The notes below the pieces were generated by a model. It searched no databases. It worked only from the letters and a program-made list of their open reading frames with translations, and was not told the DNA's origin. Below, one piece after another: positions 29,656 to 39,927 of a stretch of 64,000 bases of DNA (position 1 is the stretch's first letter; every line of letters starts with the position of its first letter). Source of the DNA: Siphlonurus alternatus. Lineage: Eukaryota > Arthropoda > Insecta > Ephemeroptera > Siphlonuridae. The position numbers were made by a program, and so were the translations under genes. The stretch is taken from contig OX463788.1 of assembly GCA_949825025.1 (NCBI GenBank), forward strand, positions 34,521,078-34,585,077, read 5' to 3'.

Positions 29656-32247
29656 GTAACATAACTATCCTAGACAATATAATCACTATGAGCTAATTTC
29701 AAGCTTATATGTAGTGATATGTATGGTGTAGTAGTTTTTATGTGTTTAACAGACCAACAATGAGGCTACCGGCTTTCAATAGATGACCATAAAGTACTAT
29801 ATAATATAATAGCAACACTATAGTATATAATCATATTGATATTAATCTTCTTTCATCCATGATAATAAGAGCTGGTTCCTACTCTTACTCTGATTGGCTT
29901 AATCTGAGAAGAAATTTAAAGACGATTTACCCACGTTACCAATACAATATTAAATTTATATAAGATCCCCTCTCTCTTCCCCCTGTAACTAAATAGAGTA
30001 AATCAAGCAAGTGAAAATATCTAGAGGAGTCGGATACTGTACAATTCCTTATTACATAATTAATCGGATAAGAAAGAATTATGAAAACATGTATGCAGTC
30101 CAGGGTGTCAACTGCACTCGTAAAATCTCCGTCGACGTCGGCTTGACTAAAATCTTGTCAGCGATGGCGGAAGCTCAGTTGCCTACGCGGCGCGGGTGGC
30201 TTGCGTTGAGGAATGCATGGTTTTGGTGGAAACTTCAAAAAGAGTTTCAACTGTTCTTTGTATAAAGGCTAATCATCCAGTTGATTCAGTCGACAAAAGA
30301 GAAATGGTACAGCAGACTGTCTGCCTGTGTTCTCTATAAAGTTCGTTCAGAGTTAGAGCAAGTAAAATCGAGAGTGAGTGAGAGTCAGCAGCGTGGGTGG
30401 AAGGTGGAGGACTGGAGAGGCAGCAGCAATTCAGATTGGGGGGTAGGGAAGGGGAGGAGGGGGCAGTTGGCGGGTGGTAGTTGGGCGGTCGATATTCCCC
30501 GGTCACGTAGGCAAGCACGACGCGGCACATTCAGCATTCTCTCAACCGTTCTTTGTACATACACCGAGTGCAATCAGAGCTGACTTATCTTAATCTGCAT
30601 GAAACTCTATTAATATTTAATTTTTTTGACAAGTTACTCGTATTTATGTGAAAAATTAATGTAACCACCAACAAGTAATACAGTTCTGTTGTTAACTTCA
30701 AACCAGAAGTTACATATGTACTGTATTTTTATAATATATTATATTATAATAAAATACGAAAGACTTTTAAATTGTTAAATTATATCATTTTTAACTGAAG
30801 AGAATAAAATGTATAATATATAACCTTTTCAAAGCAGTTTTTCTTCTAAAAAAAAATGTATAAAATTCATGAAAAGCAACTTGTCCTATAACCATTACAG
30901 CAAATTTGTTCCTTCACCATGTAATTAGAATTAGCTGCCATTACCACATGTTACATGCCACTACAGCAACATATTCACTTCAAGACAAGCCTGTCCCCCC
31001 TCCCTCTTCTCACAGAAGAAAAAGAGAAAAAAAAAACTTGAGAAAAACTTTCTTTTTCCTTAAAAAATGACTTAAATATATATTTTTGAAGTAAAATAAA
31101 ATAATTTTCTAGATCCGCCAAATCATCAAATTATTATTTAGGTAACTTGTAAAACAAAATTGTCTTTAAGAAAAAAACATCACTGCAATAAATTACTACA
31201 CAACGAGATTTTAATAAACATGTGCTGATTTACAAAAAAATTGAACAGGTCACTTCTATTGCATAAGGCAATGGAGGAGTTCAATAGATTTTGATGAATT
31301 TCACATAATATTTTGTGCCTTTCGGGGCAACATGAACTTTAATCCTGCCTCATTTGCTAGCGCTGTAGCTCCAAAGAATTGCAATTATGGGGGAGATATT
31401 AAGAAGAGCATCCCAAAAGTTACTCTTTAGAATGCGTGGCAACACTTACAGAGCAACGGTAAAGTTTGTGGTGTCCGAAGCGGCGAAGCCGTACATACAT
31501 CTGAGCTAGGTTGATAAGGTTCGGATATAATTTTTTCAATTTAAAACTGAACTATAAAACTAAAAATTTTAACGCAGAACCTGATCTCCTAATCTCAATG
31601 AGATAAATAATTTATTTCAAATTCTGCTATAAATTAAAATATATTTTAAATTTAGTTTAGTAGGTACTAAACTTTTCTGCAATGATGACTTTGACCATGA
31701 AATTTTATAAAGGTCAGAGGTGAAATTACAAAAATGGTATGATTTCATAAATATATAGCCCTGCTTAATTAAAATAATGTAATAATAGGTTTTGAAGAGT
31801 ATGATAAGTAGGGAGAAATTAAAATTTTCTAATTTATGGCAACAACTTTTTAGAGTCTCAATTTTTGTTTAAAAAAAAAAATGCATAAATTCGAAAATAT
31901 AATTTCTCTTTAAATCTAAAAATAGTTCAGTACGTATAAATTAACATTCTTAACATTTTTAACATTCTTTAAAAACACAAGGGTCTTTATTATTTTTGAC
32001 AAAAGTCTTTTCTACGAAAGTATAATATACATTTGTTGTATTTGACCTCTGTACTATGACCTTCATTAAATTTCAAGGTCAAATTCATTAATGCAATAAA
32101 AGAAAAGTAAAATAAAATAAAGCAAGTAGTAATTTAATTTTTAATTGCATACCAAAATAATTGTTAATTATTTATATAGCATGCAGAATTTGAAACTTTT
32201 TTTTTTAATTCTAATACAATATAAATATTTTTACCTATATAATAATT
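29656..32247. other. Non-coding; CpG-bearing patches at 30.1-30.6 kb
   Basis: Mostly A+T-rich. The stretch 30120-30240 contains GCGATGGCGGAAGCTCAG, a favourable start context followed by only 33 sense codons. The stretch 30380-30535 is G-rich and CpG-bearing. These could mark a promoter or untranslated exon, but I cannot identify a gene. Confidence 0.35.
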
Positions 32248-32794
32248 GAGCGCGATTCACGAAGCAGTCAGCCAGGTTTCTAACCACGATTAGCTTATCT
32301 ACGTTTAACTAGGTGGTTTAACACGTACGTAAAACGAGAGCTGATTTCTGTTTATGTTTACGTGAGTCGGGAGAGGGGTTTCCCTATACCGGAACATTGC
32401 GAAGGGGGCGCAGGAGGGAGGGAAAAGAGAAAGTTTTGAAGGGCCAGATTATACAGTGAGCATATATAGGCATAATGACGAAAATATATATATATATATA
32501 TATAAAAAAATACTTTTAACAGTTTTTTGGCGGGGAGATTTTTTTTTATGAGTTCTATCGTGTACTGTTAAAGTATTATTAAAGTATTTAAACTTGATTT
32601 ATTTTATTAAGTTAAGTAAGAAATTATTGTACACTTTGTTTATAATATGCTAGTCCATGCATTCTGGCCCTCCTCGCATGACGTCAGCGCAATCTCCTCT
32701 ATATAGTTAAACGTGGTTATGCTAAACGTGGTTAGAAACGTGGTTAGTTAAGCTAAACGTGGTTAGAAACCTAACTGCTTCGTGAATCGTACCC
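32248..32794. mobile_element. Fold-back element family F3, long copy
   Basis: Termini GAGCGCGATTCACGAAGCAG ... CTGCTTCGTGAATCGTACCC with internal CGTGGTTAGAAACC repeats near the right end. The 547-bp centre has (TA)n and unrelated DNA. A short copy of the same family is at 46361-46514. Confidence 0.7.
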
Positions 32795-33786
32795 AAAGTT
32801 TCCTTCAAAATTTGAAAAAAATTAATAACAAAACCTCACTGGTCACCTTAATTTACTTGTGAATATAATCTAAAGATCTCATACATTTTTTTCATAATTT
32901 ATAATTGAATGAGGTGATCTCAGAGTATCATTTGAGTCTGATGACGATCAAGGCTACTACATAATTTGCGTTAACTCTTCGCACACGACCTATGAAAAAA
33001 TAAATAAATAAAAGCAGCTAGCTTACTTAGGTTATAGGTTTGTTAGGTATCTCGCCACTGCATGATATATCCTTAAGTCATCGACACTCCCCCACCCCGC
33101 TTCCCCCAGCAGCAACGCAAACAGCACAACTTGAGACGAGTTGTGGTTCAAGTCAATATACTGTATCAACCAGGTACCGTATATATATAATATATATACA
33201 GAAAGCACAACACACTTAAATAAAAAACACATAAAATCGGTCAAAAAATACGCGTTCATTTTCCAGTAAATAAATTTTCTCTTATCTCTTAATTTTACTT
33301 TAAAATATTAAAAAAAAACGCGTTATTCATGTTTTTTTTCCCTCATAATCTTATCCTGCCAAAACATTATACTCATTAATAGAAACAGAGAACGGCCGAT
33401 ATCCTTTTCGTGTATAATACACGTCATGGTATTTTCTCGTCATAAATACGTTTCTGTCTCCTTCACTTTATAAAATTTTTATTATTATTATTATTTTTTA
33501 GACGGTGGGATTCGAACTCATGACCTAAGCCAGACGCATCTTGAGGATTAATACTTTTTATAGCATGGCATCTACATTATATATTAGACAAAATAATATT
33601 ACAACATCCCGTCAATTAACACTACATTTCCCTGACTACACTCTAAATTCATATAATTATTTTAATGTAAATATAATATATCATGTATATTATAGTTTAG
33701 CATCACAACAGATATCACAAGTTAACGTAACGGTAACTTTTGGTCATTGTCTTTATATTAAACTATACAATGTTCCAAAACTTCAG

Positions 33787-33834
<48 letters not shown>

Positions 33835-33843
33835 TATATATTA
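32795..33843. other. Non-coding; tRNA-like B box fragment
   Basis: The minus strand at about 33503-33540 reads GGTCATGAGTTCGAATCCCA, a good Pol III B box, next to a (TAA)n tract, possibly the end of a tRNA-derived SINE. A complete cloverleaf was not found. The remainder is A+T-rich with a (TA)n array at 33789-33839. Confidence 0.4.
33789..33839 (+). repeat. (TA)n microsatellite
   Basis: About 22 uninterrupted TA units with a short imperfect extension. Confidence 0.95.
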
Positions 33844-34006
33844 ATCAAACCCTAATTGGGTACTTCTACTTACTAATTACTCACTAAATCAGAGACCCCG
33901 AACCTTCCGAAACCCTAACTTAGCGTTTCGCGGGCTCTTCCGGAACGGGGGTGGCCACGGCCTTGCAATCCATTCCGGCATTTGCCTGCGACTGAGGGAA
34001 GAGTGG
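33844..34006 (-). mobile_element. 5S-rRNA-derived SINE, 3' fragment
   Basis: Carries only the SINE 3' part: complements of CGCGAAACGCTAAGTTAGGG-type, GTTCGGGGTCTCTGATTTAG-type and CCCAATTAGGGTTTGAT sequence. It stops at the region corresponding to the middle of the full element and lies head-to-tail with the next copy. Confidence 0.75.
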
Positions 34007-34028
34007 AATATATTATTTTATTTTTTTA

Positions 34029-34412
34029 ATTAAACCCTATTGGGTACTTTTATTTACTAATTACATACTACTTTGAAACCCCGAACCTTCCGAAACCCTA
34101 ACTTGAGCGTTTCGCGGGCTCTTCTGGAACGGGGGCGGCCACGGCCTTGCAAATCCATCCCGGCATTTGCCTGCGGCTGAGGGAAACGTGGAAACCTCAG
34201 CCAGAATGGACGCTACAGCTTTTGTTAATGAACCGGAAGTGCAATGGTCCAAAGCCAGGGGAACCACATAGTGGAAAAGCGTAACGTTTTACCCCTGGGT
34301 GGGAAACGTGGTTTTTGTTGAAAATGGTCACCCATCCAACTACTAACCACACGCGGCGTTGCTTGACTTCGGTGATCTGACGAGACCCGGTCAAGCGCAC
34401 TACGCCACACCT
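34029..34412 (-). mobile_element. 5S-rRNA-derived SINE, full-length copy
   Basis: Best-preserved copy. On the minus strand it begins GGTGTGGCGTAGTGCGCTTG, then a 5S-like section (34326-34390) with TCTCGTCAGATCACCGAAGT, CAAGCAACG and TAGTTGGATGGGTGACC. These match the 5S rRNA internal control region (box A and box C). The body and tail follow as in the other copies, ending with GTACCCAATAGGGTTTAATT. Pol III transcription from the 5S-like promoter is expected for such SINE3-type elements (established for that class); LINE partner unknown. Confidence 0.85.
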
Positions 34413-34413
34413 T

Positions 34414-35208
34414 TATGCTGATGATACTAGTTTTAAAATTAAAAGCTTAGCTAGTGCATTCAAGACTTGATAAATATTATTAACGATCTTATTATGGAGG
34501 TCAATTCATATTTTCAATAAAATAAATTGCAACTTAATATATACTTCAAAAACCAATATTATTAATTTCCAATTAAACAATAACTTTGTTAATAATTAAT
34601 TAGATGACTCACAATACACTGCAATGGTGAATTTATTCCTTTTAGAGATAATGCCAAATTACTGGGCATAAGTATATAATTTTATTAATATGGATAAATA
34701 TTTGAAATGGAATCAGCATATTGACTAGCCTTGTAAAAAATTAGCTTTATTCATATTTGTATTTAAGATGTTTGAAAAATTCAATTAATGTAACAACACT
34801 CAAAACTTTTTTTTTTTTTTTTTTTTCATTTTTATTTATTTATTTTTTATTTTACTTTAACTTATGGAATAGAAATGTGGGGTAATGCAGCTCAATATCT
34901 GACCCAGAGGGTATTCATATATTTATCATGCATTGATTTTTATAAAAAAAAATATACTCATTATTTCGGCCATTATAAAGTACATCACCACATCACCTCA
35001 ATAATCTCCATAATACAAGGACTTATATCCCAGCAATACATAGAACTTCGACTTATGAAGATGGACTGCTTTATTCTTTTCAAAAGTTGTTTAATAGTCT
35101 CCCAAGCTATTTAAAAAATGAAAGTAACATTGTGCACTTTAAAAAGAAGATAAAATTGCATTTACGGGCACTGAACATATTCAAAGTGGACGATTATTAC
35201 AAATGAAT
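34414..35208 (+). pseudogene. Decayed jockey/CR1-type LINE, 3' half of RT
   Basis: Starts with HLYADDTSFKIKSLASAFKT, the catalytic YADD motif of reverse transcriptase, then shows broken frames with LLGISI-like and GIEMWGNAAQYLTQ-like pieces. It ends with FNSLPSYLKNESNIVHFKKK followed by LHLRALNIFKVDDYYK and stop, a typical LINE C-terminus. Many stops, frameshifts and a T-run. The upstream part of the RT is absent: the SINE at 34029-34412 abuts it. Confidence 0.75.
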
Positions 35209-37570
35209 ATGTAATGTATTTTTTTATTTTTGTTGACATATCTTTTAGAAGAAGAACAAAATTTTGAATTATACATAATATATATTTATATATATGAAAT
35301 ATATTACACTACTTTAACGTTAAAATTCTTTTAATAAAAATTTCTAGTATAATACGTGACACGCTTTGATATTAAGAGATGGTGGCTAATCAACGCATTA
35401 TAGCATACGCAGAGATTAATACCACTTACTATTCTCTGCGTATACGCCAGCTCATGTGTATAACGTATCGTACCGGTACAGCGTATGTATATACTGTAGC
35501 GAATTTGTGTCCGACAGTCAACGTTCACATTAGCGAACCACCAGCATATATCCATGTGCTCAATAGCCTCATCTCTCCTTCCATACCGTCTATATTACTT
35601 ATAAATATTTTTCTCTGCGTAAATTTAATAAGAATGTGGTGTACTTAGAGGTAAAGAAAATTTTATACTAAATATATTGAAACAGGTAAAGTGGATATGA
35701 AAACTTGCTGTGCTGTTTGTAATTGACGTTGTGTATTTTTATATAAATTTTATAAAATTACACGAATTATACGTATATGTATATATGTTGCACTCAAAGA
35801 AACATACCACATACCGATAGTAATTATTCTTTACCTAAAGAAAATTAAGATAGTAGTTAAAACAAATATTCACGAAAGTAACTTAAAAAAAAAAAAAAAA
35901 AAAAAAGGAAGCATCATGTGAAGTTATTCTAGCCATTCTAGCCAGTCAAGTCTGTTATATAGTTGAGACGTATATATAAAATATTGGCGGCAGTTGGAGG
36001 TCTGTCGTCTTTATTTGCAGAAGAAGCAAATATTTAAGTTTCCGTTAACACAATGTATGAACAGAGGCGGCAGCGAGCGCACAGAGCACGGTGCGAGCAA
36101 AGCAAGGCGTCTGCGAAGCGCCGGCTTCATACATATACACGTCACTCAAGCACGCACTAGGCGAGCAACATACAGCCAGCCAGTCGGCGGTATAAGGTAT
36201 ATACCGGCGGCATAGCGCCAGCACGACTACAAACACGCCCCTGGTTAAGTTTATACTGCTAATCTCGTCAGCCGTGATGTATGTATGTACTTCATGTCTG
36301 ATGAAGTTGATGAATTCACTCCCATACAATTCAGTGATAATTCCACTCGCTGACAACTATAACAATCACGTTATAATCCGGAAAGAACAATGAAAAGAGT
36401 ATAACACGCATGATGCACCTAACTATATGTAAGCTTTTTCCTGCCCCTCAGACTTCTCAGCTCATTTCAAATAATAATACTGTAATACGTTGACAATTTT
36501 TATTATAAGTACATATGAAATATTTGTAATTACACCAGTACATCATGTTGACAGTACAATACATACATGTATATTTACAGTATAAGTATAATTGTGTATG
36601 TATAATGCAGACTTCTGATATAAAAGATCTGCATGTAACACACTGAAGTTATATAGTAATGGTAATGATGTAATATTAGCTAGGCGTTTTGTGTTCTTTA
36701 AATTCTCATGGCATAGATGATGATTGTAATATAGAAAATTTATAGGAGCTGCATGTTGTTCGGCTAAACTATTAAGGAAGCTAATAATATAGAATTTTTA
36801 CTATCAAACAATTCATATTAAACCTTAACAGCCTTAACTATCTCATAATTAAAAAAAAAATGATAATAATAATAATAATCGCATTCTATTTATGTATTGT
36901 AAAATATTTAAACTTTATCCTAAGTTTAAAATAAAAATGTGGTGAAAAAATGTCTATGAACAGAAATAATTTTTTAACAAGCCAGACAAGTTTTTTCTTG
37001 ATATAAAAAAATAGCTCCATCCATTTATTTTTAAATGACTGCGACGAACTGAACAACAACTGACCAGTGAGGTAGCAAAACGATGTACAGAGGGTCACAT
37101 AACTTACATTAAAATGATTCGAATTAAACTTCTGGGAATGTGCTGAAAGCAAAACATTACGCATTTCGCGTGAGCGGATAATTTTACTGTACAATTATCC
37201 GTGGATCCCGCAAGGGCAGATCCAGAATTCAATTCTAGGGGTAAAGGATGGTGGCCCTTATAATGTTAATTTTGGGGTGATAAGGGTGAGAGGACATCAG
37301 GTAGGATGTGGGATGTGTAATTTCTAAAATGGAGTTGAAGGGGGGAGGGAGGGGAAGCAACCTGGATCCCTGTGGATTCACCACCCTTACATTATTATTG
37401 TCGGTGGACGTATCTACGCGTAGTACGGTATATCAAGTAACTGCTAACTGTATTTCGAGTATATATATATATATATGATGAATATTATTTTATATTATTA
37501 GTATTGATAGTATTATATTATAATTGGTTAGAAAAAAAAGGCATGCTTGCACTCTCACCATGTAAAGACG

Positions 37571-37572
<2 letters not shown>

Positions 37573-37618
<46 letters not shown>
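37573..37618 (+). repeat. (TA)n microsatellite
   Basis: About 23 TA units. Confidence 0.95.
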
Positions 37619-37624
<6 letters not shown>

Positions 37625-37862
37625 CATCACATGTTTACTGTATACTAAGAATTTTAATTTGTTTGCATTTCAACGTCACATACTAAGAATTTTAACTTGG
37701 CAAGGAAACTACAAGAATAGTGAGAAAGTGTATTACAGTAATTAACAGGGAGGAGAAATCAGTTGTTTATTTGGGGCGGTTGTTCACGTCGTTTACTTGC
37801 TTAGCGTGGTGATTTCGCCACGTGGTTTATTTTCTAGCTTGTTGCCCCTGCCCCTCATCACC

Positions 37863-38066
37863 ATGGCGTCACAAGGTCAGGTTCGCTCCACTCGCTCCCG
37901 CAGCGCCTCGGCCCAACAGTGAGAGAATGGCAACCCGCCTGACGCACATGCCCACAGGAAAGCATAACTACCAAGGCGCTTGTCTTGAAAAATACCCCCA
38001 AAGTCAAAATTATAGAGGCTTATTTTTCTAAATTTGCTGATTTCACGGAACAAATTTTTGCTCTTA
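37863..38066 (+). other. Unrecognised short open segments before a donor-like site
   Basis: CACCATGG at 37860-37867 starts a 19-codon frame (MASQGQVRSTRSRSASAQQ) that stops. A different frame then stays open for about 45 codons, including VKIIEAYFSKFADFTEQIFA, up to AATGGTAAGC, which looks like a splice donor. It could be decayed 5' coding DNA of a LINE ORF1 or an exon. Not recognised. Confidence 0.2.
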
Positions 38067-38230
38067 ATGGTAAGCAAAACACTTACAATAAGACTTATAA
38101 AAAAAATGTATTATATTTCTAAATATACATACACAAAATAATATGCAAGCAAGGTGATAAACCTGAAGCTATTTTAATGACAATTCGAGACATTTGAACC
38201 TTTCTAAACTGATTATTACAGTTATAACTG

Positions 38231-38738
38231 GAGGTGTAGCGCAGTGCGCTTGACCAGGTCGTCAAATCACCGAAGCCAAACAACGGATGCGTGACTATTT
38301 TCAACAAAATCACGTTTCCCATCCGGGGTAAAATCGTTACGCTTTTCCACTCAGTGGTTCCTCTGGCTTTGGACCATCACACATACGGTTCATTGACAAA
38401 AACAGCAAAAGCTGTAGCGTGCATTCTGGCTGAGATTTCCACGTTTCCCCCAGGCTCAGGTACAGAGTGGCTGGACACTTACGTGAATGAGATATCCTTT
38501 ATAGCCACCCATTGAGCAGTTTTCTTTGTGTATCTATGTTTTGTATGCTGTGTTTTGCTCAATAAACATTTATATTATTATTAAATGCCGGGAAGGATTG
38601 ACAGGCCGTGGTCGCCCCTGTTCTCATTGAGCCGGCCCGCAAAACGTTTAAGTTAGGGTTTCGGAAGGTTCGGGGCTTCAGACTAAGTGAGTAACTATTA
38701 AGTAGATTTGCCCAATTAGAATTTGATACAAAAAAAAA
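38231..38738 (+). mobile_element. 5S-rRNA-derived SINE, copy interrupted by an insertion
   Basis: Begins GAGGTGTAGCGCAGTGCGCT, has the 5S-like GTCAAATCACCGAAGCCAAA section, the shared body CTCTGGCTTTGGACCATCAC, and the shared 3' end AAGTTAGGGTTTCGGAAGGT ... followed by A9. An unrelated block of about 120 bp (38461-38583) interrupts the AGGCAAATGCCGGG region. Confidence 0.85.
38461..38583 (+). mobile_element. LINE-like 3' end nested in the SINE
   Basis: The block absent from the other SINE copies starts TACAGAGTGGCTGGACACTT and ends TGCTCAATAAACATTTATAT followed by (TTA)n. The AATAAA and simple-repeat tail indicate a heavily 5'-truncated retroposon insertion. Parent LINE not identified in the window. 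Confidence 0.6.
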
Positions 38739-39486
38739 TCAGTTAAATATTATTACTTATACTGTATATTATACTGAAGTAGAACAAAAGAAAATCAAAT
38801 ATGTTAGAATTGGTACATACCACAACAATAAAATTCTTTTTAGCGATTCCATTATCAAAATTCTTAGTTTTATTAAAAATTTTAAAATTATACTATTTTT
38901 ATATGTTACATAATATTTTCACATATTTTAAGCAATTTTCTCTTGTCAAAGAAACAGAGGAATTCAAAGTAAAACCAAGTTTCAAATAATATTCGCAAAA
39001 CTCGTTTCAAAAAACTTAAAAAAATTTATCAAGAAGTAATAAGCTAATAACAGTATACATGTTTATATGTAATATTCACATTCTTAGTTTCCAGCTTTTA
39101 ATCTCCTGATCACACGTGTACGTTTTTTTTTTTTTCTAAATTTTTGTCTTTTTTACTATTTTTTTGCCTCTTTATTACATTGCTCCGTCATCGTTTTGTA
39201 GCTGGCCATTGACCATCTCAAGGGTCATGGTCAAATAATTAGTGATGTTTATTTTATGATAAAAAAAAAAGTAGCTAGATGACATTTTTTTTTAAATTTC
39301 CTTAGAATACAGTAACTAAAATGTCGTATTGAGGTTAATCTAATTACTTGAACCATAATTGTATGACATCATTGACATTTTTTAAAGGTCACTACTGTGA
39401 ACTTCCATGTTATAAAGTACAGATAAAATGTCTCTTTGAGCAGCACGGAACCGACAACACCACACACTATGTCTGCACTCTTCAGC

Positions 39487-39535
<49 letters not shown>

Positions 39536-39712
39536 GAGAAAAAAATAAAAAAAAAAAAAAAAAACGATAAAAAGCATGCATGGGAAAAAAGCAGGCGGTC
39601 GAATATTAAATTACTGCTGGTGAAATATTAAATGATGGATTATCTGGACTTTTCTGAGAACTTTGGAACTTGCTACCACACGAATGAAATCGACATTATA
39701 TGAGGCGCCGCA
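38739..39712. other. No gene recognised
   Basis: A+T-rich with a (TA)n array (39490-39530) followed by A-rich sequence. Confidence 0.6.
39490..39530 (+). repeat. (TA)n microsatellite
   Basis: About 20 TA units. Confidence 0.95.
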
Positions 39713-39927
39713 GATCAAACGAGGTTATATCCAAGCCTAACTGGGATTGAATTTTTGAGCCTCAACTGCATCAACAATAATTTTTTCTCATCACTTTTGA
39801 GCCTAGATTTGGTAAGACGAGTTATGCCCAAATCCAGGTTCAATAGTGGTGTGAAAAAATTATTTTTCATGTAACCGAGGCTCAAAAATTCAATCCCAGT
39901 TGGGCTTGGATATAAATCCTTTTGATC
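39713..39927. mobile_element. Fold-back MITE with GATCAAA ends
   Basis: Outer arms GATCAAACGAGGTTATATCC and GGATATAAATCCTTTTGATC, continuing inward through AAGCCTAACTGGGATTGAAT and its complement, then a second inner palindrome around TTTTGAGCCTAGATTTGG. Almost the whole 215 bp can fold. No ORF. Confidence 0.75.

Larger units (their letters stand above)
35209..38230. other. No gene supported; CpG-bearing patch at 36.05-36.24 kb
   Basis: A 180-bp patch with many CG dinucleotides (GGCGGCAGCGAGCGCACAGA ... CAGTCGGCGGTATAAGG) stands out from the A+T-rich surroundings and could be a promoter or untranslated exon. Near 37211-37390, CAGATCCAGAATTC and CTGGATCCCTG face each other and might be the ends of a small element. 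There is a (TA)n array at 37573-37618. Confidence 0.4.

Noticed and set aside
33503..33540. tRNA gene
   Set aside because: Only a B box-like segment; no acceptor stem, D arm or anticodon arm could be assembled.
34326..34390. 5S rRNA gene
   Set aside because: Only the internal control region is 5S-like; the rest is a shared SINE body and tail found at several loci, so it is not a functional 5S gene.
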